From: QHXW01 sp035297145
GTDB taxonomy: Bacteria > Acidobacteriota > Terriglobia > Bryobacterales > Bryobacteraceae
Assembly (NCBI GenBank): GCA_035297145.1
Contig: DATGZN010000049.1
Span: 50,591-114,590, forward strand
Direction: 5' to 3'
DNA length: 64,000 bases
This document shows, one piece after another, positions 17,105-29,069 of this stretch. Made by a program: the position numbers and the translations under genes. The notes beneath the pieces are model-generated. The model worked only from the letters and a program-made list of their open reading frames with translations. It was not told where the DNA came from and did not search any database. Each line of letters starts with the position of its first letter. Position 1 is the stretch's first letter.

Positions 17105-18526
17105 TTATGTCGGGTGATCGGCCGCGCCTCCTCTCGATCGCGCTGGGACCACACCGAACAACGAGGTAAGACCCTCAGCCATCGTTGGGTGCGTTAAGAC
17201 CGCGTCGCGAAGCGCGGTGTATGGGAGCTTCGCGAGTATGGCTGTCTGCACGATCGCCATCAACTCGCCAGCTTCTGTCCCGAACGCGGTGAATCCCAGG
17301 ATCTCATCAGTATCCGCACCGATTAGGGCCTTCATGAACCCTCGCGTTTCAGAAAGTGTTCGCGTGCGGAGCACTGCAGCCATCGGAATCCTTGCGAGTC
17401 GGTATGGGATCGCCAGCTTCCGGGCTTCCGATTCGTTCAGGCCCACTCGCGCCAATTCCGGGTCGGTAAACAGGCAGAACGGCACAAGCCGGCCCAGCGT
17501 GGTTCGGTTCCCGCCGGTAAGGTTGTCGTGCACAATTCGGAAATCGTCAAACGAGATATGGGTGAACTGAGGGCTGCCGGCGCATTCGCCCATGGCCCAT
17601 ATGCCTGGGGCGGTTGTCTGAAGTCGCTCATTCACTCGGATATAGCCACGGTCGTCCAGCTCGACGCCGGTGTTCTCCAATCCGAGACCTTGAGTGTTCG
17701 GAACTCGTCCAGCAGCAACGAGAAGATCGGAGCCTTCCACTGCACGCTCACCCTGCGAATTTCGCACCCGCGCCCTCATCCCTTGACCGGACGAGCCCTC
17801 CACTTCAAGGAGATCGGTACTTAATAGCACTTCGATGCCATCCTCGCGGAACAACCGGAGGATCTCTTCAGCAACGTCGCCGTCTTCGCGGCCGGCAAGC
17901 TGCGGCCCCCGTTCCAGCACAGTCACACGGCTTCCGAATCGCCGCATTGCCTGAGCCAGTTCAAGCCCGACGAAGCCTCCGCCGAGTATGACCAGGTGTT
18001 CGGGCGCACGATCCAATTCCAACGCCTCGATGTGCGTCATCGGTCTGGCGGCTTTCAAACCGGGCACATCTGGAATCTCCGCGTGTGTCCCAACATTCAG
18101 GAAAATTTGATCACCCGCAAGCCTGCGCGTATCGCCGTCCTTCGTTCTCAGTTGGACTGTTTTGGGCCCCACGAAGCGCGCCTCACCAAGGATCAACTCG
18201 GCGCCACTGGCTTTGTAACGGTCAAGGTGAAGGTTGATGAGACCATCGACCATCTGGCGCTTGCGTGCGCGCACCCCGGCCATATCGATCGTCACGGGTC
18301 CTGTTACGACTCCAAACTCTGCCGCCCGCCGCGCCAGTTCCGCAACCTTGGCGCTGTGAATGATGTTCTTGCTCGGAAGACAGGCGATGTTCGGACACGA
18401 TCCGCCGATCAGTCCACGCTCAACCACGGCAGTGCGCCGGCCGGCGTTCGCCATTGTCCAGGCCAGATACTTGCCCGCCTCACCACTACCGATGATTAGA
18501 ATGTCAAATTGGCTTTTGTCCGGCAT
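17105..18526 (-). CDS. FAD-dependent pyridine-nucleotide disulfide oxidoreductase
   Basis: A 473-residue flavoprotein of the lipoamide dehydrogenase/mercuric reductase class I family. It has an N-terminal FAD-binding GSGEAGKYLAW, the redox pair in GGSCPNIACLPSKN (Cys-x4-Cys), a second Rossmann motif LGGGFVGLELAQAMRRFG for NAD(P)H, and a C-terminal dimerisation domain ending LTHPTMAEGL, where the His-Pro is the usual active-site base. It lacks the extra MerA cysteines. AKG-type glycines differ from E3 proteins, so it is better named a general disulfide reductase. An upstream start at 18583 is possible, but GGAG sits 7 bases before the ATG at 18526. It follows the cyclase-like gene by 38 bases. 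Confidence 0.88.
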   Translation of the reverse strand: MPDKSQFDILIIGSGEAGKYLAWTMANAGRRTAVVERGLIGGSCPNIACLPSKNIIHSAKVAELARRAAEFGVVTGPVTIDMAGVRARKRQMVDGLINLHLDRYKASGAELILGEARFVGPKTVQLRTKDGDTRRLAGDQIFLNVGTHAEIPDVPGLKAARPMTHIEALELDRAPEHLVILGGGFVGLELAQAMRRFGSRVTVLERGPQLAGREDGDVAEEILRLFREDGIEVLLSTDLLEVEGSSGQGMRARVRNSQGERAVEGSDLLVAAGRVPNTQGLGLENTGVELDDRGYIRVNERLQTTAPGIWAMGECAGSPQFTHISFDDFRIVHDNLTGGNRTTLGRLVPFCLFTDPELARVGLNESEARKLAIPYRLARIPMAAVLRTRTLSETRGFMKALIGADTDEILGFTAFGTEAGELMAIVQTAILAKLPYTALRDAVLTHPTMAEGLTSLFGVVPARSRGGAADHPT

Positions 18527-18564
18527 TATAGTCTCCAAGGACTCACTTGGCCGTGCCACACAAC

Positions 18565-19917
18565 TCACAGAGTCCAGACGCAATGACCCTTCTGATAGAA
18601 CGAGAGCTGGCCGCCCTCGCTCACCATCAATACATCGCCGAATTGTGATGCACCGATGGCGGCTGCGGTACGTCCCCCTTCGCCGATCTCCTCATTCTCG
18701 TCCGCCGGCGACCGGTGCCGGAGAATCGCTCCGAACGCCAGCAACTTCGAATCGCGATCGAGCACAACGCTTCCATCGATCTGCGCAATGCTTTCAAGCA
18801 CAGCCGGCGAAAGCTCGGTAGCTCGCGTTTTTCGCAACAGGTAATGCAGCTGGTTCTTGGCGCCTGCTCTCTCCCGCTGGTCGGTTTCCAGCAGATCGAC
18901 CCCGTTCACAACTTGGCGGGCGTGCCGCGGGTCTTCGAGCACCACAAACATGCCTCCGCGCCTGTGTTCGGCAAGGTTGAGTCCGGCCGAGAACAATCGC
19001 GCGGCCAGATCTCTGCGCCCGATCGCGGCCTCCCAGGCTTCATACTTCGAGATCGCGTCAGTAAGATGCCAACGCCCGTCGAAAAAACTGAATAACTGAA
19101 CGCCCTCGCCGAAAATTTTGATCTCGCCGTTCGGAGTCAGCACCAGGCATATGTGTCCGCCACACACGGTGGCCTGGGTATGGGTTCGGTAGCGCCGCGC
19201 GGTGGGAACCGGGAGTTCCATTTCGCTGAAGGGCTGGGTCCACTCTTGCACATCGACCAGCTCAACCATAAGGCCGCTTCCGTCCACCAGTGCGATCGTC
19301 CGTAATCCGTCGCAGATGCGGTGAAAGCTGCGAATTGAGGTCAGTTCGCTCGAATACGGGAGTGCGTCGGAGGGTCGCGACGGCAGCTTGTGACACGCAT
19401 CCGGCAGAGTTCCAAAAAGCAAAGCGCCTGTCGATATTCGTTTGTCCTCGTACGAGCTGAGCGCACTGATTCGAAGGACCTCGATGGCCTCCGAAACGCG
19501 ATCGGGAAGCGTGGCCGCGCTCGTGGTGTCACCGAAAACCCTTCCATCGAGAAATGTAGAGACATAGCGATCCTCAGTCAGGCCGCCGAAGATCGGCATA
19601 TTCTGTGCGGCGATCTCGCGGTCGAACAAAAGCTCGTATCGCGTAGAAAGGAACCTACCGATGCTTCGAACCATCCTCTGTTCGTGATCGCTGAACTCCC
19701 TGTGATTGGTGAGCGCATATCTACTTCCTAGCCACTCAAAACTTAAGCCGGTCTGAGACGTCGCGTGAAAAACGATTTCCGGCGTTGATTCCCGAACGTG
19801 ACCGGCCATCTCGAGGTGACTGGCGGGCAAGAAATATTGAACGCCTCGTCGCAGGAGTTGTTGATACAAACCGTCCAGAATTGGCCTGCCATTTTCCTGG
19901 GATACGTCTCGAATCAT
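18565..19917 (-). CDS. sensor protein with divergent diadenylate-cyclase-like domain
   Basis: A 450-residue protein. The last 120 residues resemble the DisA_N/DAC fold that makes c-di-AMP: IAQIDGSVVLDRDSKLLAFGAILR stands for the DGA motif region, and GGRTAAAIGASQFGDVLMVSEGG-like sequence stands for the GTRHRxA motif, followed by the final beta strand. DGA is DGS and RHR is reduced to GGR, so activity or product may differ. The 300-residue N-terminal part resembles the predicted sensor modules (DACN-type) found ahead of such domains. Protein-like sequence in the same frame (SSAPDEDLLAASEHLTI) continues upstream of the ATG at 19917 without ATG, GTG or TTG, so the annotated start may be too late or the gene is trimmed. 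It is placed between a diheme peroxidase and a flavin reductase. Confidence 0.65.
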   Translation of the reverse strand: MIRDVSQENGRPILDGLYQQLLRRGVQYFLPASHLEMAGHVRESTPEIVFHATSQTGLSFEWLGSRYALTNHREFSDHEQRMVRSIGRFLSTRYELLFDREIAAQNMPIFGGLTEDRYVSTFLDGRVFGDTTSAATLPDRVSEAIEVLRISALSSYEDKRISTGALLFGTLPDACHKLPSRPSDALPYSSELTSIRSFHRICDGLRTIALVDGSGLMVELVDVQEWTQPFSEMELPVPTARRYRTHTQATVCGGHICLVLTPNGEIKIFGEGVQLFSFFDGRWHLTDAISKYEAWEAAIGRRDLAARLFSAGLNLAEHRRGGMFVVLEDPRHARQVVNGVDLLETDQRERAGAKNQLHYLLRKTRATELSPAVLESIAQIDGSVVLDRDSKLLAFGAILRHRSPADENEEIGEGGRTAAAIGASQFGDVLMVSEGGQLSFYQKGHCVWTL

Positions 19918-19988
19918 AATGGTCAGATGTTCCGAAGCGGCGAGAAGGTCCTCGTCGGGCGCCGAACTTTCTGTGTGAAGCGCTGAGC

Positions 19989-21461
19989 CTACTTTTCCGC
20001 CTGCGAGTAGCCGTCATTGAGTGTCTTGAGAAATGCCACCAACAGGTCCTCCTGCTTGTCAGTCAGTTTCAAATCGCCAAGTTGTTTTCGATTGATCGTC
20101 TCCGCATTCTCCGGTGCCGGCCAGCACGTTACCTTCTCGCCAGGATCTCCCGGCTTGCACCTCGGCAGCGCGTCGCGGGTGTTATAGAAATGGACCACCT
20201 CCTTGAGCGACTTAAGGTATCCATTGTGCATGTAGGCTTTCACGAAGTCGGGACGCGGGCGCTTATCCACATTCCGCAGCGTAGGAGTTTTGTACTTTCC
20301 GAGAAAAGACTTGGCCATCGCCGCCCACTCGCGATTGGGGTTCTGCGGGCTGGCCAGGAAGCCGCCCACCCCAGGATCCAGGTATTTCAGTCCGTCCGAG
20401 TTGGCCGTATAGCCGAAATGATCCGCGGTAGTCTCCTTATAAAAAGGAAGGTCCGGGTTTCGCGGCAAGCCCAGGTTGGAGGCAGTGAAATCCGTGAACA
20501 GCGGTTCCTCACCCGGACCTCCGTCTCTGTGGCATTCGTTGCAGTGCGTCGCTTTGCTCCGAAATAATTCGTAACCGGCCTTTTCCTCGGGCGTAAACTC
20601 GGCTTTTGCGGCCATGACATAGTCGTACTTTGCAGAGAATGGATTCACCTCAGGCGAACTTTCGAAGGCCGCGATCGCTTCCGCGATTCGATCAAACGTT
20701 GTTTGCGCAACTCCTCGGTCGATCACTCCGAGATGAAGGGGCAACGGATCCACATCTGGCGCCGGGCCCGGACCGTCGCACACCTGCTTTGCATTGTCAG
20801 GCCACTGGACCGCCAATGCTTGCGCGCCCCAAAGTCTTTCCGCCATGGAACGGTAAGGCCGCTGGGACATTCGATACACCATACACGCCGGGTCGATCAA
20901 GCCCATCTCGACCGGGTCTAGTGGAGGGCCTTGTGCCTGCTCGGCAAGCGGACTGTTCAAGCGCAGCCCCGTTGCTCGCATGTCCCAGAACTGGCCGCCG
21001 ACAAAATCACCTTGTTCCGAATTGTAATGAAGAACCGGCGAGAAACTGGCGTAGGTATGAGATTGAGGCTTTCGTCCGCTGAAACGAGCCCGAAGAGAAC
21101 CGGGGTAAGCCACCGTCGTCTGGTTGAGGGCGCTGACCGGTCCGCTGAACCCGGTTTCCGGCATGTGGCAGAAGCTACATGACTCGTTCCTCATTACTGA
21201 AAGCTGCTTGTCGTAGAAGATGATCTTGCCGAGCAGCATGATTTGCTGAAAGCGGTCCAATTTTGCCGACCGCGCCCGATTGAGTGAATCGCTCTCGATG
21301 CGGTCAATCTCCAGTTCGACAGACTTAATTTCCTTTCGGGCCGCGGCTGGAATGCGATCCTGATAAACCGTGCGGCCCCCCTCCGCGGAACGAAGTATTG
21401 TTGCGGCCGCGACCAGCACCATTGTTGCTGTAGCAGCCAGCCATGCGTAGTGCGTTTTCAA
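19989..21461 (-). CDS. diheme cytochrome c peroxidase family protein (CCP/MauG type)
   Basis: A 490-residue exported protein with an N-terminal membrane or signal helix (WLAATATMVLVAAATIL) and two heme sites: CSFCH in the electron-accepting half and CNECH in the second half. The frame of conserved residues around them (LGKIIFYDKQLS, PTLRNVD, FVKAYMHNGYLKSL) is that of the bacterial peroxidase/MauG family. It is longer than typical CCP (about 330 residues), with an extra insertion after the first heme. The start is TTG at 21461, supported by GGAGGAG four bases before it. It acts in the periplasm. It is the first gene of an apparent operon with the cyclase-like and flavin reductase genes. Confidence 0.85.
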   Translation of the reverse strand: MKTHYAWLAATATMVLVAAATILRSAEGGRTVYQDRIPAAARKEIKSVELEIDRIESDSLNRARSAKLDRFQQIMLLGKIIFYDKQLSVMRNESCSFCHMPETGFSGPVSALNQTTVAYPGSLRARFSGRKPQSHTYASFSPVLHYNSEQGDFVGGQFWDMRATGLRLNSPLAEQAQGPPLDPVEMGLIDPACMVYRMSQRPYRSMAERLWGAQALAVQWPDNAKQVCDGPGPAPDVDPLPLHLGVIDRGVAQTTFDRIAEAIAAFESSPEVNPFSAKYDYVMAAKAEFTPEEKAGYELFRSKATHCNECHRDGGPGEEPLFTDFTASNLGLPRNPDLPFYKETTADHFGYTANSDGLKYLDPGVGGFLASPQNPNREWAAMAKSFLGKYKTPTLRNVDKRPRPDFVKAYMHNGYLKSLKEVVHFYNTRDALPRCKPGDPGEKVTCWPAPENAETINRKQLGDLKLTDKQEDLLVAFLKTLNDGYSQAEK

Positions 21462-21571
21462 GGCTCCTCCATCTTGGGCGGTCAGCCGGTAATACGCTCG
21501 GCTAATCCGCTCGGTATTTCCTGACCATGCCGATCAGGCCATCCGCCGTATCGACAAAGCATCAACACGGC

Positions 21572-22555
21572 TCACGCTGCCTGCCGTGTAAGCACTTGCT
21601 CGATGACCAACATGTCGCTGTCGCTGAGTGTGAGATCGGCGGCACCGGCAATACCGCGTGCCTGTTGGGCGCTGCGGACGCCGATGATCGCGCCAGTGAC
21701 TGCGGGATTCCTCAGGGTCCACGCGATGGCTACCTCGCCGGGCGTCGCGTTGTAGCGTTGGCCTATCGCGCGTAGCCTTTCGACCAGCTGTAGATTTTGA
21801 GAGAGTCGCGGTTCCTGGAAGTTCGGGCTGTGTTTCCGCCAATCGTCTTCGGGGAGCGCAGCGATCCGTTCGCGCGTCATGGCGCCGCTCAGCAGTCCAG
21901 AGGCCATCGGGGAATAGACGATAACACCGATCTTGTGCCCCAAAGCGAAGGGAAGAATTGAGGACTCGACGTCGGTCGCAAGAAGCGAATAGGGCGGCTG
22001 GAGGGAAGTTATGGGAGCTACGCTTATCGCGCGCTGCATCTGCTGCGCATTGAAATTCGAGATCCCAATGTGACGGATCTTGCCCTCGGCCTTGAGTTTC
22101 GCCAGCGCGCCAACTGCCTCCTCAATCGATCCGGGCGAGGCACTCTCCGGACCGCCGCGCCAGGCCGGCCAGTGGATTTGATAAAGGTCGACGGTATCGA
22201 CGTTCAGCCGCTTCAGACTGGACTCGGCTTCCCGGCGAATGGAAGCGGCCTGCAGATTGTGCGAGATATTTCCTGATTCGTCCCAGACCAGGCTGCACTT
22301 AGTGAAGACATAAGGACGCGTACGAAGCCCCTTGATAGCGCGGCCGACGACCGTCTCCGAATGCCCCAGCCCGTAGACGGCTGCGGTATCGATCCAATTC
22401 ATGCCGTGGTCCAGCCCCGCGTGGATCGCAGCGATGGATTCGCTGTCATCCTGCGCGCCCCAAGCGAACTCCCACTTTCCTCCGCCGATCGCCCAAGCTC
22501 CAATCCCAATTGGCGTAATTCTCAAGTTGCTCTGTCCGAGCGTTCGTAACGTCAT
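21572..22555 (-). CDS. aldo/keto reductase
   Basis: A 327-residue AKR with the tetrad in WIDTAAVYGLGHSE (Asp, Tyr), VFTKCSL (Lys) and YQIHWP (His), and the family segment IRHIGISNFNAQQM. The C-terminal AIIGVRSAQQ binds NADP(H). It is only distantly similar to the tandem pair at 15033-17040 and is closer to the common YhdN/Gfo-type group. AGGAG lies 7 bases before the ATG. It is followed upstream on the same strand by a beta-hydroxyacid dehydrogenase gene (34-base gap), so the two may be cotranscribed. Confidence 0.9.
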   Translation of the reverse strand: MTLRTLGQSNLRITPIGIGAWAIGGGKWEFAWGAQDDSESIAAIHAGLDHGMNWIDTAAVYGLGHSETVVGRAIKGLRTRPYVFTKCSLVWDESGNISHNLQAASIRREAESSLKRLNVDTVDLYQIHWPAWRGGPESASPGSIEEAVGALAKLKAEGKIRHIGISNFNAQQMQRAISVAPITSLQPPYSLLATDVESSILPFALGHKIGVIVYSPMASGLLSGAMTRERIAALPEDDWRKHSPNFQEPRLSQNLQLVERLRAIGQRYNATPGEVAIAWTLRNPAVTGAIIGVRSAQQARGIAGAADLTLSDSDMLVIEQVLTRQAA

Positions 22556-22589
22556 TTCAAGTCTCCTAAATTAGTAGATGTCCTAGGTA

Positions 22590-23513
22590 CTAAGCTGCCG
22601 GCGGCACAACGTTTTCCACTTCAGCCGGTTGTTCCATCCGCCGGATGACGGCGGAAAAGTCTTCCTCATTCCCGGACGCGGCTTCTTCGGAATTGATTGC
22701 TGCGGCCGCTTCGGTCGCGGGCATCGAAAGTCCAAACTGCGTGGCCGCATCCAAAACGAGTCCAAAATCCTTGCGCATGAGACGAACCGGAAATTGTGGC
22801 GCGTAGTTGTGCTTTTTGGCGGTAGCCAATTTGCCGGTATGCGCCGGAGCGACGACAGCCGTCTTGGCTAGTGTGTCAAAGAGAAGATCGCGCGGCAGGT
22901 TCAGCCTCGAGCCTAACGCGACCGCTTCAGCGACTGCTTGCATGCCTACGCCCAAAAGCGTGTTCACCACCAGCTTCATGGCCACACCGGAGCCGCTGGG
23001 CCCCATGTAAAACCACTGCTTCGCAATAGCGGCAACAATCGGCTCCGCCGCTGCAAAGACTTCGCGCTCGCCACCGCCGAATAGTGTCAGCGCCCCAGCT
23101 TCGGCGGAGGCGGTGCTGCCCGAGACCGCCACATCGAGCATGGAAATCCCAAACTCCCGTGCGGCTTGGTATAACTGCCGCGAGGTCGCCGGAGCGATCG
23201 TACTTAGCTCGATAATCCGGGTACCGGGCCTGGCGTTGCGTAGAACCTTGCCTGTTCCCAGGTAGACTGTCTCCACCGCGGCGCCGTCTAACAGGCAGGA
23301 CAACACGACGTCAACTTCGCCAGCCAGGGTTCCGGGATCTTTGGCAACTTCAGCGCCAATGGCAGCTAGCCCCGTGGCTTTTGTGCGATCGCGATCGTAG
23401 ACGACCATCGGGAACCCGGCCGCGACCAAGCGTCGCGCGATGCGTGAGCCCAGGTATCCGAGTCCAATAAATCCCAGCCGGCTGCCCGAAGTGATCTTTT
23501 CATTTGGTAGCAT
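22590..23513 (-). CDS. beta-hydroxyacid dehydrogenase (3-hydroxyisobutyrate/tartronate-semialdehyde reductase family)
   Basis: A 307-residue NAD(P)-dependent enzyme. The Rossmann start LGFIGLGYLGSRIARRLV, the substrate loop DVAVSGSTASAEAG, the catalytic lysine region GSGVAMKLVVNTLLG and the all-helical C-terminal domain are all present. The family includes GarR (tartronate semialdehyde reductase), which would fit glyoxylate-based oxalate assimilation, but also 3-hydroxyisobutyrate and glyoxylate/succinic semialdehyde reductases; the substrate cannot be chosen from sequence. GGGAG 5 bases ahead favours the ATG at 23513 over 23525. Confidence 0.85.
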   Translation of the reverse strand: MLPNEKITSGSRLGFIGLGYLGSRIARRLVAAGFPMVVYDRDRTKATGLAAIGAEVAKDPGTLAGEVDVVLSCLLDGAAVETVYLGTGKVLRNARPGTRIIELSTIAPATSRQLYQAAREFGISMLDVAVSGSTASAEAGALTLFGGGEREVFAAAEPIVAAIAKQWFYMGPSGSGVAMKLVVNTLLGVGMQAVAEAVALGSRLNLPRDLLFDTLAKTAVVAPAHTGKLATAKKHNYAPQFPVRLMRKDFGLVLDAATQFGLSMPATEAAAAINSEEAASGNEEDFSAVIRRMEQPAEVENVVPPAA

Positions 23514-23730
23514 CCGTTCTCCCATTCAGCGCTCTTGAAGAAATCGCTGTTCAATCCGAGAAACTGCACTCGCCTTGCCAACCGTTGATACCGGGGGAGT
23601 CTATTGCTTTCCTCAAGCGGACGACCGCCTCTTACAACCGCGCTACCGGATGTGTCGACAGAACGCCAGGGTTGACGTTTTGCCGACACGGATCTTGGCG
23701 CGGTTGCCCGGCGCGTCCACGGCACATTGG

Positions 23731-24062
23731 CTAGTGCTTCGCCGGCGAATAGCGGTCCAATTCGGCGATCAGCGCTCGAGCGGCCGCGGGCGCAGGCACT
23801 TCACCCGTCAGTACAGCTTGGTTGTGAACCTCATGCCCATAGAGTTTGCGGTCCTCGCTGCCGTCGTGGCTGACGACCGTTCCATCCAACGAAACGCCCG
23901 CAACGCTCGAAATCATGGCCCGGCGTTCGCATAGTGACGGAGAGGCTCCTTGGAGCCTACGCGAATCTCGAGCGGCTCTTCGACGGCGAGGATGTCCTCG
24001 CGCCATCGCGTGATGCGGCCATCGACTTTGCCGATAGGCACTCGGACGGTGGCCGGTGTCAT
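23731..24062 (-). pseudogene. fdhD 5' part, frameshifted and fused to the 3' end of a SYLF/Ysc84-type gene
   Basis: The ATG at 24062 overlaps the DUF1641 stop (ATGA), as expected for an operon gene. Translation gives the start of FdhD, the sulfurtransferase that matures formate dehydrogenase: VEEPLEIRVGSKEPL. It then goes out of frame: two bases appear lost in a CTCTC run near 23942, because the next frame reads VTMRTPGHDFE, the conserved FdhD continuation. The rest of FdhD, with its catalytic cysteines, is missing. A third frame instead gives VAGVSLDGTVVSHD, KLYG and ALIAELDRYSP, the C-terminal end of a SYLF-domain (Ysc84-like lipid-binding) protein. A deletion or a false join has therefore fused two genes. 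Coordinates of the relic are approximate. Confidence 0.75.
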
Positions 24063-24505
24063 AGCCCCTTACCCAAACCCTCGACAAGATCGAGAGCGAC
24101 TGATGCGGCGTGACGGCTGTCCTCACTACGGAGCCGCCATAACAAGCGCAGCAGCCCGGGAGCTTTCTGGGCCTTTTCCCTTTTGGCTCCGGCGTTGACG
24201 GTGTCGGCCAGGCTGGTCAGGACATCCGGAGGGATGTTCGCGAAAAACTTCGTCAGCAGGAGAAAGTTGCGAATAGCGCGAATCGATTCCGGAGTGTCCA
24301 CAGCGGCGGCGATGGTGCCGATCAACTGATCGCCGCCGTCCACCAAGCCGCGAAACAGATTCAGCACGCCCCGGTCGTGCAGAAGCTGCAACAGCTCGTA
24401 AGCCGAGAGGAGGGCCTCGGCGTGTTCCGTGGGAGCGTTTTGCAGCCGTTCCATATTCGCCGGCACCGCCTTCGCGGGTGCATGAAAAGCAATCGGTTGA
24501 GCCAT
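24059..24505 (-). CDS. DUF1641 protein, partner of formate dehydrogenase
   Basis: A 148-residue mostly helical soluble protein. The block LHDRGVLNLFRGLVDGG...IAAAVDTPESIRAIRN is that of DUF1641, the family of Bacillus YrhD/YjgD, which is encoded beside FdhA-type formate dehydrogenases and is thought to be an accessory or structural subunit. It starts 14 bases after the formate dehydrogenase gene and its stop overlaps the fdhD start by 4 bases, so the three form one operon. Confidence 0.85.
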   Translation of the reverse strand: MAQPIAFHAPAKAVPANMERLQNAPTEHAEALLSAYELLQLLHDRGVLNLFRGLVDGGDQLIGTIAAAVDTPESIRAIRNFLLLTKFFANIPPDVLTSLADTVNAGAKREKAQKAPGLLRLLWRLRSEDSRHAASVALDLVEGLGKGL

Positions 24506-24519
24506 CTTTCGCCTCCTCG

Positions 24520-27462
<2,943 letters not shown>

Positions 27463-27577
27463 CTGAGTGACCGTCAATCCTGGAAATGCACTCTCGGGGC
27501 CATATATGGACAGTCCTGGGTCTTATGGGCAAACCAGCGGCGACCGAGTCGAGAGTTCGTCACGTGTCGCTATTGCG

Positions 27578-28147
27578 TCACCCAATCTTCCGCGCGTGCA
27601 CGATGAACCTTTCCGGCGCGCTCCCCACAAAAAAGAACGGATAGCAGGTCACCAGTGTCAGGTCGCGCCCGGGGGCACGCGACAGCACGCCAATAGCGGA
27701 AGGCTGTACTATCTCCGTTTGCGTGACCGTGAACCGCGATGTGCCCGCCGGAGTCTTCAAGGCAATGACGTCGTTCGCATGGATGAGGCGCAGCGGGCGG
27801 AAGTAGGTATCGCGATGCGCGGCGATTCCGATGTTGCCGCTGCCGGCCGGAAGCGGTGTCCACGGAATATGTCCCGCCCCTTGGCTCAGGATTCCGGCGT
27901 CATCGCCTTCGAAGACCATCACTGACAATCGCAGCCGCGGAATATCGAGCTCGCCGATCACGTCGCCGCGGCGCACTGGTGGCGCTGGCGTGGGGCGAGA
28001 GATTGCCGGCGTTCGCCTCAGCCATTCCTTCGCAAGCCGCTGCGCTGCCCCTCGCTGGTACAACGTCCATGAGTACCACGCCAAGACAACAGCGCCCCCA
28101 ACGATGAGGGCGCTGCCGAGCCAAATTAACAATCCCCGCTGTCGCAT
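27578..28147 (-). CDS. class D-type sortase
   Basis: A 189-residue membrane-anchored transpeptidase. An N-terminal helix (LLIWLGSALIVGGAVVLAWYSW) is followed by the sortase barrel with the catalytic His in IGIAAHRDTYFRPL, Cys in LTLVTCYPF and Arg in APERFIVHA. It cleaves LPxTG-like signals and attaches the protein elsewhere. GAGG lies just ahead of the ATG at 28147; a GTG at 28153 is the alternative. The adjacent upstream gene encodes a protein ending in LPQTAG, almost certainly its substrate. Sortases are uncommon but known in Gram-negative phyla including Acidobacteriota. Confidence 0.9.
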   Translation of the reverse strand: MRQRGLLIWLGSALIVGGAVVLAWYSWTLYQRGAAQRLAKEWLRRTPAISRPTPAPPVRRGDVIGELDIPRLRLSVMVFEGDDAGILSQGAGHIPWTPLPAGSGNIGIAAHRDTYFRPLRLIHANDVIALKTPAGTSRFTVTQTEIVQPSAIGVLSRAPGRDLTLVTCYPFFFVGSAPERFIVHARKIG

Positions 28148-28159
28148 GGACACCTCGGT

Positions 28160-28876
28160 TCAAGCTAGAGACTTTCGACGCGAGGCGAATAAGGCTGCGA
28201 TGCCACCCCCTAACATGAAGAGGCCAGTCATGAATTCCAGGCCGGAATACCCAGCGGTCTGGGGGAGAAACCGGTCGGCGCTGTTCTGCGTATCAGCGTC
28301 CTGTGAGGGCGGCGGGACAAGGGCGTCGTCCTGCGCGACCATTACTTCCTCTTCCACCGCGGCCGCTTCCGGGGCCTGCTTTTGTTCTTGAACCTCAGGC
28401 GCCGGGGGCAGACTCGGGGCAGCAGAAGTGGCTACCGCAGCCGAAGCCGGAGTCATATTCGCGCTTGTCTCCAAAGTTTGCCGTTTGGGATAGACGAACT
28501 CCCAGCCAGTGTTGTCTCCAGGATAAAACCAGCTGTGAATTGCCTCGGGACTACCCGAGCTCCGCTCCTCAAACTTGACGATCGGCTCGTCCGGCGTGGC
28601 CGTGCGGTAGGCGGGAATCGCCGGAACGGTCGTCACGAGTTTTTGGGCGCCGCTTGCATCCTCGGAGAAGATCTCCACAATATTGCGATCCGAATCGCTA
28701 TCAGCGAGCTTGAATACGTATTTCCCGGCATCGAGTACTTTCCCGGGAACTTCCACCGGCGTGCTGAACTCGATCCTGGTTTCCTTGTTCCACTCGTCCG
28801 CGATCGCCGGCGTGATCATAGAACCCATCAGCGCTAAAGAAGCGCTCATCCAAAGTGCGTTGAATCTGATGTTCAT
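28160..28876 (-). CDS. exported protein with LPQTA sorting signal
   Basis: A 238-residue protein with an N-terminal signal peptide (LWMSASLALMGSMITPAIADE). A folded N-terminal domain of about 110 residues begins DEWNKETRIEFSTPVEVPGKVL, a type frequent in Acidobacteria. A Pro/Ala/Glu-rich linker follows, and a classic cell-wall sorting signal ends the protein: LPQTAG, a hydrophobic stretch (LEFMTGLFMLGGGIAALFA) and a SRRKSLA tail. GAGGAAGAG sits ahead of the ATG at 28876; an upstream ATG at 28897 lacks a site. It ends 12 bases before the sortase start, so the pair is an operon. Role of the folded domain unknown. Confidence 0.88.
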   Translation of the reverse strand: MNIRFNALWMSASLALMGSMITPAIADEWNKETRIEFSTPVEVPGKVLDAGKYVFKLADSDSDRNIVEIFSEDASGAQKLVTTVPAIPAYRTATPDEPIVKFEERSSGSPEAIHSWFYPGDNTGWEFVYPKRQTLETSANMTPASAAVATSAAPSLPPAPEVQEQKQAPEAAAVEEEVMVAQDDALVPPPSQDADTQNSADRFLPQTAGYSGLEFMTGLFMLGGGIAALFASRRKSLA

Positions 28877-29069
28877 TTTTCTCTTCCTCTCTTTCATTGA
28901 TTAGGACGCGGTGGCGTCTGGCCCACCGTTATCACTTACTGAGAACGCATTTGGATGACCTACTGCCAGACGCCGGCACATCATTGAAAAGGTTGGGTGT
29001 GAAGAATTATCAAGAACTTGCTGTCGATAAAACGAAGTCGAAATGCTGGCAAGTGACGGCAAGGCGACA

